5,805 nt of DNA from Brevundimonas sp. (GTDB lineage Bacteria; Pseudomonadota; Alphaproteobacteria; Caulobacterales; Caulobacteraceae), in assembly GCA_024711185.1 (NCBI GenBank), contig JANJTI010000005.1, positions 1 to 5,805 on the forward strand, given 5' to 3'. Position numbers and translations under genes: made by a program. Numbering within the stretch: position 1 is the stretch's first letter; every line of letters begins with the position of its first letter. Of the stretch, positions 1 through 5,805 are shown one piece after another. The notes under the pieces are model-generated. The model saw only the letters and a program-made list of their open reading frames with translations, ran no database searches and had not been told where the DNA came from.

Positions 1-2060
1 TCGTGGCCTGGGTCGGCGCAGACGAGCGCTACCGCTTCGTGAACCGCGCCTACAGCGAGTGGTTCGGCGACCGCCACGTGCTCGGCCGGACGATCCGGGA
101 GGTGATCGGCGAAGCGGCGTACGCGCGGGTCGGCCCCTTCATCCGCCGGGCCCTCGCCGGCGAGACGCTCAGCTTCGAGGACCAGCTGGCCTACGAGGAG
201 GGGCCGCGTCACGTGCGCGTCGACTACGCGCCCCGGCGCGCTTTCGACGGATCCACGTCGGGATTCTACGCCTTCGTCCGGGATGTGACCACGTCGCGCG
301 CGGCCGAACTGGCCCTGGCCGAAAGCGAGGCGAGGCTCCGCTTCCTGGACGAGTTGGGTCAGGCCGTCGCTGTGGAATCGGACGCCGACGCGATTCTCGC
401 CCTGACCACACGGCGCGTGGCCGAACACCTGGGCCTGTCGAACTGCGCCTATGCGGATATGGACGCAGACGAGGACGGCTTCACCATTCGCGGAGACTGG
501 GCGGCTCCCGGCTCTCCGAGCATTGTCGGGCACTACCGATTGGCCGACTTCGGCCGGCTGGCGGTGCAGGAACTCGGCGCCGGCCGGCCCCTCATCGTCA
601 ACGACAATCTCAAGGAGCTGGCCCCCGAGGAGGCCAGGACCTTTCAGGACATCGGCATCGCGGCGACCATCTGCATGCCCCTGGTCAAGGCGGGCAAGCT
701 GACCGCGCTGATGGCCATCCACGACCGGGTTCCGAGGACATGGACCGACCGTGAGCTCGCCCTGATCTCGGAGGTGACGGAGCGCTCCTGGGCGCATGTC
801 GAGCGGGTCCGTTCCGAGGCTGAACTTCGCGAGCTCAATGCGTCGCTCGAGGCGCGGGTGATGGAGGAGGTCGCCCGACGCTCGGAGGCCCAGGCGGCCC
901 TGCTCCAGTCGCAGAAGATGGAGACCATCGGGCAACTGACCGGCGGCGTGGCGCACGACTTCAACAATCTTCTCACCCCGATCGTTGGAGCTCTCGAATT
1001 CGCCGGACGACGCGCCGGCGACGACGAGCGCCTGCGGAACCTGGCCGCCGGCGGCATGCAGGCCGCTGAACGGGCGCGTGTGCTGGTGCAGCGGCTGCTG
1101 GCCTTTTCGCGACGTCAGCACCTTGAGCCCAGGGAAGTCGACGTGGGCCGGCTGCTGGCGGGCATGACCGACCTGATCGGCCGCTCGCTCGGCCCAGAGG
1201 TCGAGCTCGTGATCGACAGCGAGGCCGGACTGTGCGTGCGGGTCGATCCGAACCAGCTCGAACTGGCCCTGCTCAATCTGGCGGTGAACGCCCGGGACGC
1301 CATGCCGGGCGGGGGCCGGCTGACCTTCACCGCATGGCGCGACGGACGGCTGCTGGCGGACGAGGGCGCCCCGGAATGGGTACATATCGAGGTGACGGAC
1401 ACCGGCTCGGGGATGGACCCCCACGTCCTCGCGCGCGCCGTGGAGCCCTTCTTCACCACAAAGGAGGTGGGCAAGGGCACCGGTCTCGGCCTCTCCGCCG
1501 TGCAAGGCCTGGCCTTGCAGTCGGGCGGCGGCTTCAAGCTGGAGAGCGTCCCCGGAGAGGGGGCCACGGCGACCCTGAGCTTTCCGGCGATCGAAGCGGG
1601 AGATCCTCCGGCGGAAGAACCGCCCGAGGCAGGGCCAGAGGTGCGGCTCGACGGCATGGAAATCCTGCTGGTCGATGACGAGGACCTGGTTCGCGCAGCC
1701 ACCGCAGCCATGCTGACCGAAGCCGGAGCCGCGGTGACGCAGGCGGTTTCCGGTCTGTCGGCGCTCGCCGCACTCAGGGCGGGGGCGCGGCCCGATCTGC
1801 TGGTGACCGACTACGCCATGCCGGGCATGAATGGCGCCACGCTGGCCCGGGAGGTCGCCGCCGTCACGCCCGACCTTCCGATCCTGCTCGTCACCGGTTA
1901 CGCCCATCTGGTCGACAACGGCGCCGCCCTGCCGCGACTCTCGAAGCCGTTCAGCGGCCGTGATCTCACCGCGGCGGTCGCCCAGGCCATTTCGCGGTCC
2001 GGAGCTCCCGCCTCGCCTGCGAGCTCCACCGGCGGTCCCTCGCCGTTCCGCTTGACTTGA
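1..2060 (+). CDS. Hybrid sensor histidine kinase/response regulator (PAS-GAF-HisKA-HATPase-REC), 5'-truncated
   Basis: The first complete codon is at base 3 (GTG), and 685 codons are visible. Residues are numbered from there. An N-terminal PAS domain (about 1-98) is seen in ERYRFVNRAYSEWFG and ends in FVRDVT. A GAF-like domain (about 113-268) follows, then a charged coiled-coil linker (about 268-305). The HisKA motif GGVAHDFNN carries the likely phospho-acceptor His318. The ATPase domain has an N box (NLAVNARDAM, Asn429), G1 (DTGSGM, 466-471), F box (EPFFTTK) and G2 (GKGTGLGL, 490-497). A C-terminal receiver domain has acidic Asp558/Asp559, phospho-acceptor Asp603 (VTDYAMPGMNG), Thr631 and Lys648 (SKPF). 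The tail after REC is rich in Ser, Pro and Gly. No membrane segment is visible, so the kinase is probably soluble, unless the missing N-terminus says otherwise. The GTG at base 3 lies inside the PAS fold and is probably an internal Val, not the start. Its signal and partner are unknown. Adjacency to gcv genes does not prove a functional link. Confidence 0.93.
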   Translation, partial: VAWVGADERYRFVNRAYSEWFGDRHVLGRTIREVIGEAAYARVGPFIRRALAGETLSFEDQLAYEEGPRHVRVDYAPRRAFDGSTSGFYAFVRDVTTSRAAELALAESEARLRFLDELGQAVAVESDADAILALTTRRVAEHLGLSNCAYADMDADEDGFTIRGDWAAPGSPSIVGHYRLADFGRLAVQELGAGRPLIVNDNLKELAPEEARTFQDIGIAATICMPLVKAGKLTALMAIHDRVPRTWTDRELALISEVTERSWAHVERVRSEAELRELNASLEARVMEEVARRSEAQAALLQSQKMETIGQLTGGVAHDFNNLLTPIVGALEFAGRRAGDDERLRNLAAGGMQAAERARVLVQRLLAFSRRQHLEPREVDVGRLLAGMTDLIGRSLGPEVELVIDSEAGLCVRVDPNQLELALLNLAVNARDAMPGGGRLTFTAWRDGRLLADEGAPEWVHIEVTDTGSGMDPHVLARAVEPFFTTKEVGKGTGLGLSAVQGLALQSGGGFKLESVPGEGATATLSFPAIEAGDPPAEEPPEAGPEVRLDGMEILLVDDEDLVRAATAAMLTEAGAAVTQAVSGLSALAALRAGARPDLLVTDYAMPGMNGATLAREVAAVTPDLPILLVTGYAHLVDNGAALPRLSKPFSGRDLTAAVAQAISRSGAPASPASSTGGPSPFRLT

Positions 2061-2082
2061 AGCCGGAGTCGAGGCCTAGGTC
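2052..2082 (+). promoter_or_regulatory. Candidate sigma-70-type promoter for the gcv leader
   Basis: TTGACT (2052-2057) lies on the last two sense codons of the kinase gene, directly before its TGA. CCTAGGTC (2075-2082) resembles the Caulobacter housekeeping -10 element GCTANAWC at 6 of 8 positions. The spacing is somewhat long (19 bases from TTGACT to the TAGGTC hexamer). Transcription would begin at about 2088-2090, right at the first riboswitch aptamer. This is a motif match only. Read-through from the kinase gene, or a promoter further upstream in its coding region, would serve equally well. Confidence 0.3.
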
Positions 2083-2085
2083 GCG

Positions 2086-2180
2086 ACGCTCTCGCGGGAG
2101 AGATCGGGGCCGTTCCGGCGGCTCCGGAGCCGAAGGCGCAACCGCCCCGGAAACGCTCAGGCAAAAGGACCGCGGGGCGC
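2086..2180 (+). promoter_or_regulatory. Glycine riboswitch, aptamer 1
   Basis: This is the first half of a tandem glycine-binding RNA in the gcvT leader. Conserved core blocks of the family appear in order: CGGGAGAGA (2095-2103), GCCGAAGGCGCAA (2129-2141), and GGAAACGCTCAGG followed by CAAAAGGAC (2149-2170). A plausible P1 stem pairs 2088-2096 with 2171-2178, with T2092 bulged. GGCTCCGGAGCC (2120-2131) can form an internal hairpin. CGGGGC (2105-2110) can pair with GCCCCG (2144-2149). In this family glycine binding turns on glycine catabolism genes, which matches the gcvTHP operon downstream. The boundaries are approximate. Confidence 0.92.
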
Positions 2181-2293
2181 ACGGACGCTGGAAAGTCGCC
2201 CCCCCTCGCGGGATCAGGGCGCGCCGACGGAGCAAGCCCCGGACCCGGTCCGGCGCGGAATCTCTCAGGCTTCAGGACAGCGGGGGCGCGAGG
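2181..2293 (+). promoter_or_regulatory. Glycine riboswitch, aptamer 2
   Basis: This is the second aptamer of the tandem riboswitch, joined to the first by a linker of only a few bases. Core blocks are GCTGGAAAG (2187-2195), GCCGACGGAGCAA (2223-2235), AATCTCTCAGGC (2259-2270) and TTCAGGACAGCG (2271-2282). P1 pairs CGCTG (2186-2190) with CAGCG (2278-2282). The region between GGAAAG and GCCGACGG is C/G-rich and probably forms a variable stem-loop. CCTCGCG (2204-2210) could also pair with CGCGAGG (2287-2293), just outside P1. Two adjacent aptamers upstream of gcvT is the classic glycine arrangement. Confidence 0.92.
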
Positions 2294-2336
2294 ACGGCGG
2301 AGCTTCCGCCAAAACACGCGACCGCGAGAGGCGCCC
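2294..2336 (+). promoter_or_regulatory. Expression platform and gcvT ribosome binding site
   Basis: After aptamer 2 there is a perfect hairpin, GGCGGAGCTTCCGCC (2296-2310; 6-bp stem, GCT loop). AAAAC follows it and there is no T tract, so it is not a classic intrinsic terminator. The Shine-Dalgarno is GAGAGG (2326-2331), five bases before the ATG at 2337. The segment CCGCGAGAG (2322-2330), which contains most of it, is perfectly complementary to CTCTCGCGG (2089-2097) in the 5' P1 strand of aptamer 1. That suggests translational control: without glycine the site could be masked, and P1 formation would free it. The pairing is seen in the sequence; the mechanism is inferred. Confidence 0.6.
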
Positions 2337-3452
2337 ATGACCGACCAGCCCCTGAAGACCACCCCCCTCAATGCCGCGCATCGCGCGCTCGGGGCCCGCA
2401 TGGTCGGCTTCGGCGGCTACGACATGCCGGTGCAGTATGAGGGGGTTCTGGCCGAGCACCGCTGGACCCGCGAGCACGCCGGCCTGTTCGACGTCTCGCA
2501 CATGGGCCAGTGCAAGATCACCGGCCCGGACGCCATCGCGCAGTTCGAGCGCTTCGTGCCCGGCGACTACCAGATCCTCAAGGCCGGCAAGCAGAAGTAC
2601 TCGCTGCTCCTGAATGCCGAGGGCGGCATCATGGACGACCTGATGGCCGGCAAGCCCGACCACGACGGCCTCTACGTCGTGGTCAACGCCGGCAACAAGG
2701 ACGCCGACTTCGCCCACCTGAAGGCCAACATCTCCGGCGACGCCGTCCTGACCGTCCTCGACGATCGCGCCCTGCTGGCCATCCAAGGCCCCGAGGCGGC
2801 GGAGGTCATGGCCGCCCACGAGCCGGTGCTGGCCGATTTCGGCTTCATGGACTGCGCCCGGCTGATGCTGTTCGGCGTCGACTGTTATGTCTCGCGCTCG
2901 GGCTACACCGGCGAGGACGGCTACGAGATTTCGGTCCCGGCGGCCGACGCCGAACGGATCTGGACCGAGATCCTGAAGGACGCCCGGGTCAAGCCGATCG
3001 GCCTCGGCGCCCGCGACAGCCTGCGGCTGGAGGCCGGCCTCCCGCTGCACGGCCACGACATCGACGCCTCCACCGACCCGGTCGAGGCGGCCCTGACCTT
3101 CGCCCTGTCGAAGTCGCGCAAGGAGCGCGCCGACTTCCCCGGCGCGGAGCGCATCCTGAAGGCCCTGGCCGACGGCCCGGCCCGCGTCCGCGTCGGCCTG
3201 CACGTCAAGGAAGGCGCTCCGGCCCGCGAGGGCGCGGAGATCGCCGGCGCCGACGGAAACGTCGTCGGCAAGGTCACCTCGGGCGGCCCGTCCCCGAGCC
3301 TCGGCAAGAACATCGCCATGGGCTACGTCCCGCCCGCCCTGGCCGGTCTCGGCACGGAACTGAAAGTCATCGTTCGCGGCAAGGCCGCCGCCGCCGAGGT
3401 GGTCGCCCTGCCCTTCGTCGCCCAACGCTATTACAGGAAGCCGAAGTCCTAA
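2337..3452 (+). CDS. gcvT: Glycine cleavage system T protein (aminomethyltransferase)
   Basis: GcvT catalyses the tetrahydrofolate-dependent step of glycine cleavage. It takes the aminomethyl group from the lipoyl arm of GcvH, releases ammonia and makes 5,10-methylene-THF (EC 2.1.2.10), in the cytoplasm. The product is 371 residues, close to the E. coli length of about 364. Family landmarks are LNAAHRALGARMVGFGGYDM (11-30), FDVSHMGQ (51-58), GGIMDDL (96-102) with the conserved catalytic Asp at 100 or 101, SRSGYTGEDGYE (186-197), and GLGARDSLRLEAGLPLHGHD (222-241). A C-terminal GCV_T_C barrel includes VTSGGPSPSLGKNIAMGYV (313-331). The start at 2337 is supported by GAGAGG five bases upstream and by a normal N-terminus. 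It is the first gene of the riboswitch-led operon. The gene is intact and its codon use is like that of its neighbours. Confidence 0.97.
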   Translation: MTDQPLKTTPLNAAHRALGARMVGFGGYDMPVQYEGVLAEHRWTREHAGLFDVSHMGQCKITGPDAIAQFERFVPGDYQILKAGKQKYSLLLNAEGGIMDDLMAGKPDHDGLYVVVNAGNKDADFAHLKANISGDAVLTVLDDRALLAIQGPEAAEVMAAHEPVLADFGFMDCARLMLFGVDCYVSRSGYTGEDGYEISVPAADAERIWTEILKDARVKPIGLGARDSLRLEAGLPLHGHDIDASTDPVEAALTFALSKSRKERADFPGAERILKALADGPARVRVGLHVKEGAPAREGAEIAGADGNVVGKVTSGGPSPSLGKNIAMGYVPPALAGLGTELKVIVRGKAAAAEVVALPFVAQRYYRKPKS

Positions 3453-3457
3453 CCGCC

Positions 3458-3568
3458 GTCACCCTCGGACTTGATCCGAGGGCCAGATTATCCGTCGCAC
3501 GGTCTTGGCCGTGTTCCGCCAGTCAGCCCGTCCAACGTCTGATCCTCGGGTCAAGCCAGAGGATGACG
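3458..3568 (+). repeat. Palindromic intergenic repeat element between gcvT and gcvH
   Basis: Nearly the whole 132-base gap is one structured element. The left end has a perfect hairpin: CCCTCGGA (3462-3469), loop CTTGA, TCCGAGGG (3475-3482). The right end has ATCCTC (3542-3547) pairing with GAGGAT (3559-3564), with one internal G/A mismatch and a TCAAG loop. The two ends are themselves inverted copies: 3458-3484 and the reverse complement of 3541-3567 agree at 22 of 27 positions, starting GTCA and ending TGAC. A small central hairpin pairs CACGG (3498-3502) with CCGTG (3509-3513). From memory, units containing CTCGGGTCAAGCCCGAGG are widespread between genes in Caulobacterales and sphingomonads. 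It resembles a REP- or MITE-like element. No T tract follows the first hairpin, so a terminator role is not supported. Confidence 0.72.
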
Positions 3569-3584
3569 AGAAGAGAGAACGAAA

Positions 3585-3950
3585 ATGCGCTTCACCAAGG
3601 ATCACGAGTGGGTTCGCCTCGAGGGCGACGTCGCTGTCGTCGGCATCAGCAAGCACGCCGCCGAGGCGCTCGGCGACGTGGTGTTCGTCGAGACCCCCGA
3701 AGCCGGCAAGTCGGTGTCGAAGGGCGACAGCTTCGCCGTCGTCGAGAGCGTCAAGGCGGCCTCGGACGTCTATGCGCCGGTCGCGGGCGAGGTGGTGGAG
3801 GGCAACGCCGCGCTGGCTAACGCCCCCGAGACCGTCAACGCCGACCCCGAGGGCGAGGGCTGGTTCGCGAAGATCCGGGTGTCCGACGCCTCGCAGCTCG
3901 ACGAGCTGATGGATCGGGCCGCCTACGACCAGTACCTGACCACCCTCTAG
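3585..3950 (+). CDS. gcvH: Glycine cleavage system H protein (lipoyl carrier)
   Basis: GcvH is the small lipoylated shuttle protein of the cytoplasmic glycine cleavage complex. Its lipoyl arm accepts the aminomethyl group from the P protein, presents it to GcvT, and is reoxidised by the L protein. The product is 121 residues, slightly shorter than E. coli GcvH (about 129). Landmarks are [11 protein letters not shown] (5-15), the [12 protein letters not shown] segment (20-31), and the lipoylation site ESVKAASD with Lys57 as attachment point. The C-terminal region has [13 protein letters not shown] (85-97) and a final [11 protein letters not shown] helix. A purine-rich RBS (GAGAGA, 3573-3578) precedes the ATG by six bases and lies directly after the intergenic repeat. 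The gene ends with TAG, 26 bases before gcvPA. Confidence 0.97.
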   Translation: MRFTKDHEWVRLEGDVAVVGISKHAAEALGDVVFVETPEAGKSVSKGDSFAVVESVKAASDVYAPVAGEVVEGNAALANAPETVNADPEGEGWFAKIRVSDASQLDELMDRAAYDQYLTTL

Positions 3951-3976
3951 AACCCCTCGCACGGACCCTCCCCGCC

Positions 3977-5317
3977 ATGCGCTACCTGCCGCTGACGCCC
4001 GACGACCGCTCCGCCATGCTGGCGGCGATCGGCGCCGATTCGATCGACGACCTGTTCGTGGACGTGCCCGGACCGGCGCGGCGGGAAGGTTTCGTCGACC
4101 TTCCGCGCGTGGCCGGCGAGCTGGAGGTCGAGCGCGCGCTGGGGGCCATGGCGGGCCGGAACATTCCCGCGGGCTCGGTCCCCTTCTTCTGCGGCGCCGG
4201 GGCGTACAAGCATCATGTGCCCGCCACGGTCGACCACGTGATCCAGCGGTCGGAGTTCCTGACCAGCTACACGCCGTACCAGCCGGAAATTGCCCAGGGC
4301 ACGCTGCAGTACCTCTACGAGTTCCAGACCCAGGTCGCGAACCTGACCGGCATGCCGGTGGCCAACGCCAGCCTCTATGACGGCTCGACCGCGATGGCCG
4401 AGGGTGTGCTGATGGCCACCCGGGTGACCCGCCGCAACAAGGCGGTGATCTCGGGCGGGGTCCACCCGCACTACGTCCAGGCGACGGAGACGGTGGTGCA
4501 CGCCGTCGGCGTCGAGACCCAGGTGCTGCCCGCCGCCGTGGACGCCGAGGCCGATGTCATCGGCCAGATCGGGCCGGACACCGCCTGCGTGGTGGTCCAG
4601 ACTCCGAACGTGTTTGGCACGGCCACCGACGTGACGAAGATCGCGGAGGCCGCCCACGCCGCCGGGGCCCTGCTGATCGTGGTGGTGACCGAGGCCGTGT
4701 CGATGGGCCTGCTGAAGTCGCCGGGCGAGATGGGGGCCGACATCGTCGCGGCCGAGGGCCAGTCGATCGGCAACGCCCTGAATTTCGGCGGCCCCTACGT
4801 CGGCCTATTCGCCACGCGCGAGGAGCTGGTGCGCCAGATGCCGGGCCGCCTGACCGGCGAGACGGTGGATGCGGACGGTGAGCGGGGCTTCGTCCTCACC
4901 CTGTCGACCCGCGAACAGCACATCCGCCGCGACAAGGCGACCTCCAACATCTGCACCAACTCGGGCCTGTGCACCCTGGCCTTCACCATCCACATGAGCC
5001 TGCTGGGCGAGACCGGCCTGCGCCGGCTGGCGCTGCTGAACCACGAGGCGGCGGTGAAGACCCGCGACGCTCTCGCGTCCGTTGCCGGCGTGGAGGTGCT
5101 GACGCCGCGCTTCTTCAACGAGTTCGCCGTGCGGCTGCCGAGACCGGCCGCCGAGGTCGTCGAACGGCTGGCGGAGAAGCGCGTCCTCGCCGGCGTGCCC
5201 TACGGCCGCCTCGCCCCCGCGGCAGGCATGGACGACGTCCTGCTCGTCGCCGCCACCGAGATCACCACGGACGCGGACATCGCGGCCCTGAAGTCCGCCC
5301 TGGCGGAGGTTCTGTAA
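3977..5317 (+). CDS. gcvPA: Glycine dehydrogenase (decarboxylating) subunit 1 (P protein, N-terminal half)
   Basis: This is subunit 1 of the two-subunit P protein, which decarboxylates glycine and loads the aminomethyl group onto GcvH (EC 1.4.4.2). At 446 residues it matches the split form; E. coli has one fused protein of about 957 residues. Landmarks are the N-terminus [32 protein letters not shown] (70-82), [20 protein letters not shown] (96-115), [13 protein letters not shown] (130-142), [20 protein letters not shown] (260-279), and GRLTGE followed by [18 protein letters not shown] (311-328). The fold is aminotransferase-like, but in the family the PLP-binding lysine is in subunit 2. The start at 3977 rests on the conserved N-terminus. 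The Shine-Dalgarno is poor (GGA at 3963-3965, 11 bases away), so translation may depend on ribosomes finishing gcvH. The stop codon overlaps the gcvPB start. Confidence 0.96.
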   Translation: MRYLPLTPDDRSAMLAAIGADSIDDLFVDVPGPARREGFVDLPRVAGELEVERALGAMAGRNIPAGSVPFFCGAGAYKHHVPATVDHVIQRSEFLTSYTPYQPEIAQGTLQYLYEFQTQVANLTGMPVANASLYDGSTAMAEGVLMATRVTRRNKAVISGGVHPHYVQATETVVHAVGVETQVLPAAVDAEADVIGQIGPDTACVVVQTPNVFGTATDVTKIAEAAHAAGALLIVVVTEAVSMGLLKSPGEMGADIVAAEGQSIGNALNFGGPYVGLFATREELVRQMPGRLTGETVDADGERGFVLTLSTREQHIRRDKATSNICTNSGLCTLAFTIHMSLLGETGLRRLALLNHEAAVKTRDALASVAGVEVLTPRFFNEFAVRLPRPAAEVVERLAEKRVLAGVPYGRLAPAAGMDDVLLVAATEITTDADIAALKSALAEVL

Positions 5318-5319
5318 TG
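5302..5319 (+). promoter_or_regulatory. gcvPB ribosome binding site and TAATG stop/start overlap
   Basis: GGAGG (5305-5309) lies inside the last codons of gcvPA, seven bases before ATG 5317-5319. That ATG shares its A with the gcvPA stop TAA (5315-5317). The strong site favours this start over a second in-frame ATG at 5326. The one-base overlap points to translational coupling, which would help make the two P-protein subunits in equal amounts. Confidence 0.7.
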
Positions 5320-5805
5320 AGCACCATGAACACCGTCGGCCGTCCGACCGCGCCCAACGCCGGTCACGAGCACAAGATCCCGACCCTGACCGGCGGGCGC
5401 GGCCTGCTGCAGGACGAGCACCTGATCTTCGAGAGCGACGGCTGGGGCAAGACCGGCGTCGACCTGCCGGAGCCGAAGGCGGACGGCTCCGACCTCGGCG
5501 ACCTGGTGCGCCGCGATCCGATCGGCCTGCCCGGCCTGTCGGAGCCCGAGGCCATGCGCCACTACGTGCGCCTGAGCCAGAAGAACCACGCCATCGACCT
5601 GGCCATCTATCCGCTCGGCTCGTGCACGATGAAGCACAACCCGCGCCTGAACGAGAAGATGGCTCGCCTGCCCGGCTTCTCGGACATCCACCCGCTGCAG
5701 CCGCAGTCGACGGTGCAGGGCGCGCTGGAGCTGATGGACCAGCTGGCCCACTGGTTGACCACCCTGACCGGCATGCCGGCGGTGGCGCTTTCGCCCAAGG
5801 CGGGC
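5317..5805 (+). CDS. gcvPB: Glycine dehydrogenase (decarboxylating) subunit 2 (P protein, C-terminal half), 3'-truncated
   Basis: An open frame from ATG 5317 runs 163 codons with no stop to the window edge. Reading begins [20 protein letters not shown]. Landmarks of GcvP subunit 2 follow: GRGLLQDEHLIFE (27-39), SDLGDLVRRDPIGLPGLSEP (58-77), the segment HYVRLSQKNHAID (82-94), YPLGSCTMKHNPRLNEKMA (98-116), LPGFSDIHPLQP (118-129), and TLTGMPAVALSPKAG at the cut end. This subunit carries the PLP-binding lysine, which lies beyond the window, and works with GcvPA as a heteromer. A strong GGAGG site inside the end of gcvPA supports the start. The N-terminal region up to about residue 20 looks like a variable extension. 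The subunit 2 family is usually around 500 residues, so about one third is seen here. Confidence 0.95.
   Translation, partial: MSTMNTVGRPTAPNAGHEHKIPTLTGGRGLLQDEHLIFESDGWGKTGVDLPEPKADGSDLGDLVRRDPIGLPGLSEPEAMRHYVRLSQKNHAIDLAIYPLGSCTMKHNPRLNEKMARLPGFSDIHPLQPQSTVQGALELMDQLAHWLTTLTGMPAVALSPKAG

Noticed and set aside
3..5. GTG at base 3 as the true start of the kinase
   Set aside because: The PAS fold is already under way here and there is no upstream sequence to show a ribosome site, so it is most likely an internal valine.
2073..2087. Clustered short palindromes (AGGCCT, CCTAGG, GTCGCGAC) before the riboswitch as an operator
   Set aside because: They are short, overlapping and expected by chance in GC-rich DNA; no known operator was recognised.
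2057..2440. A 127-codon + strand frame covering the leader before gcvT
   Set aside because: It overlaps the riboswitch core blocks and is Arg-rich with no recognisable domain; the RNA structure explains this region.
2265..3425. A 386-codon open frame on the minus strand opposite gcvT
   Set aside because: Its composition (long runs of G, A, V, D, R, Q, H) is the usual antisense shadow of a GC-rich gene, and gcvT on the + strand is unmistakable.
3462..3482. The hairpin after gcvT as an intrinsic terminator
   Set aside because: The stem is perfect but is followed by GCCAGATTATCC with no T tract, and it belongs to a larger symmetric repeat; the downstream genes also need operon transcription.
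2510..3820. A 436-codon + strand frame overlapping gcvT and gcvH
   Set aside because: It is Arg/Pro/Gly-rich low-complexity translation running across two recognised genes and the intergenic repeat, so it is an out-of-frame shadow.
3947..4657. A 236-codon minus-strand frame opposite gcvPA
   Set aside because: It is a His/Gly/Arg/Val-rich antisense shadow of gcvPA with no family motif.

Overview
The window is a high-GC (roughly two-thirds or more G+C by eye) stretch of an alphaproteobacterial chromosome. Split gcvPA/gcvPB genes, the protein sequences and the type of intergenic palindromic repeat fit Caulobacteraceae (Brevundimonas, Phenylobacterium or Caulobacter). That assignment comes from recognition, not from a database search. 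All genes are on the + strand.

Layout: (1) Bases 1-2060 are the 3' part of a cytoplasmic-looking hybrid histidine kinase, with domain order PAS, GAF, coiled coil, HisKA, HATPase, REC; its N-terminus is cut by the window edge. (2) Bases 2061-2336 are an intergenic leader. It holds a candidate promoter overlapping the kinase stop codon, a tandem glycine riboswitch of two aptamers, a short hairpin and the gcvT ribosome binding site. (3) Bases 2337-5805 are the glycine cleavage operon: gcvT, gcvH, gcvPA and the first 163 codons of gcvPB, which runs off the end. A ~110-bp repeat made of hairpins, with imperfect 27-bp inverted ends, separates gcvT from gcvH. gcvPA and gcvPB overlap by one base (TAATG).

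How the genes work together: GcvPA and GcvPB form the heteromeric PLP-dependent glycine decarboxylase (P protein). It passes the aminomethyl group to the lipoyl lysine of GcvH. GcvT then releases ammonia and transfers the one-carbon unit to tetrahydrofolate. The L protein (lipoamide dehydrogenase) is not in this window. Glycine should turn the operon on through the leader riboswitch. No U-tract terminator is visible in the leader, so control of translation initiation is the more likely mode. A perfect 9-bp complement between the 5' P1 strand of aptamer 1 and the gcvT Shine-Dalgarno region gives a concrete candidate for the switching helix.

No wholly new system is evident. The points most worth a second look are the possible long-range Shine-Dalgarno sequestration in the riboswitch and the repeat inserted inside the operon.
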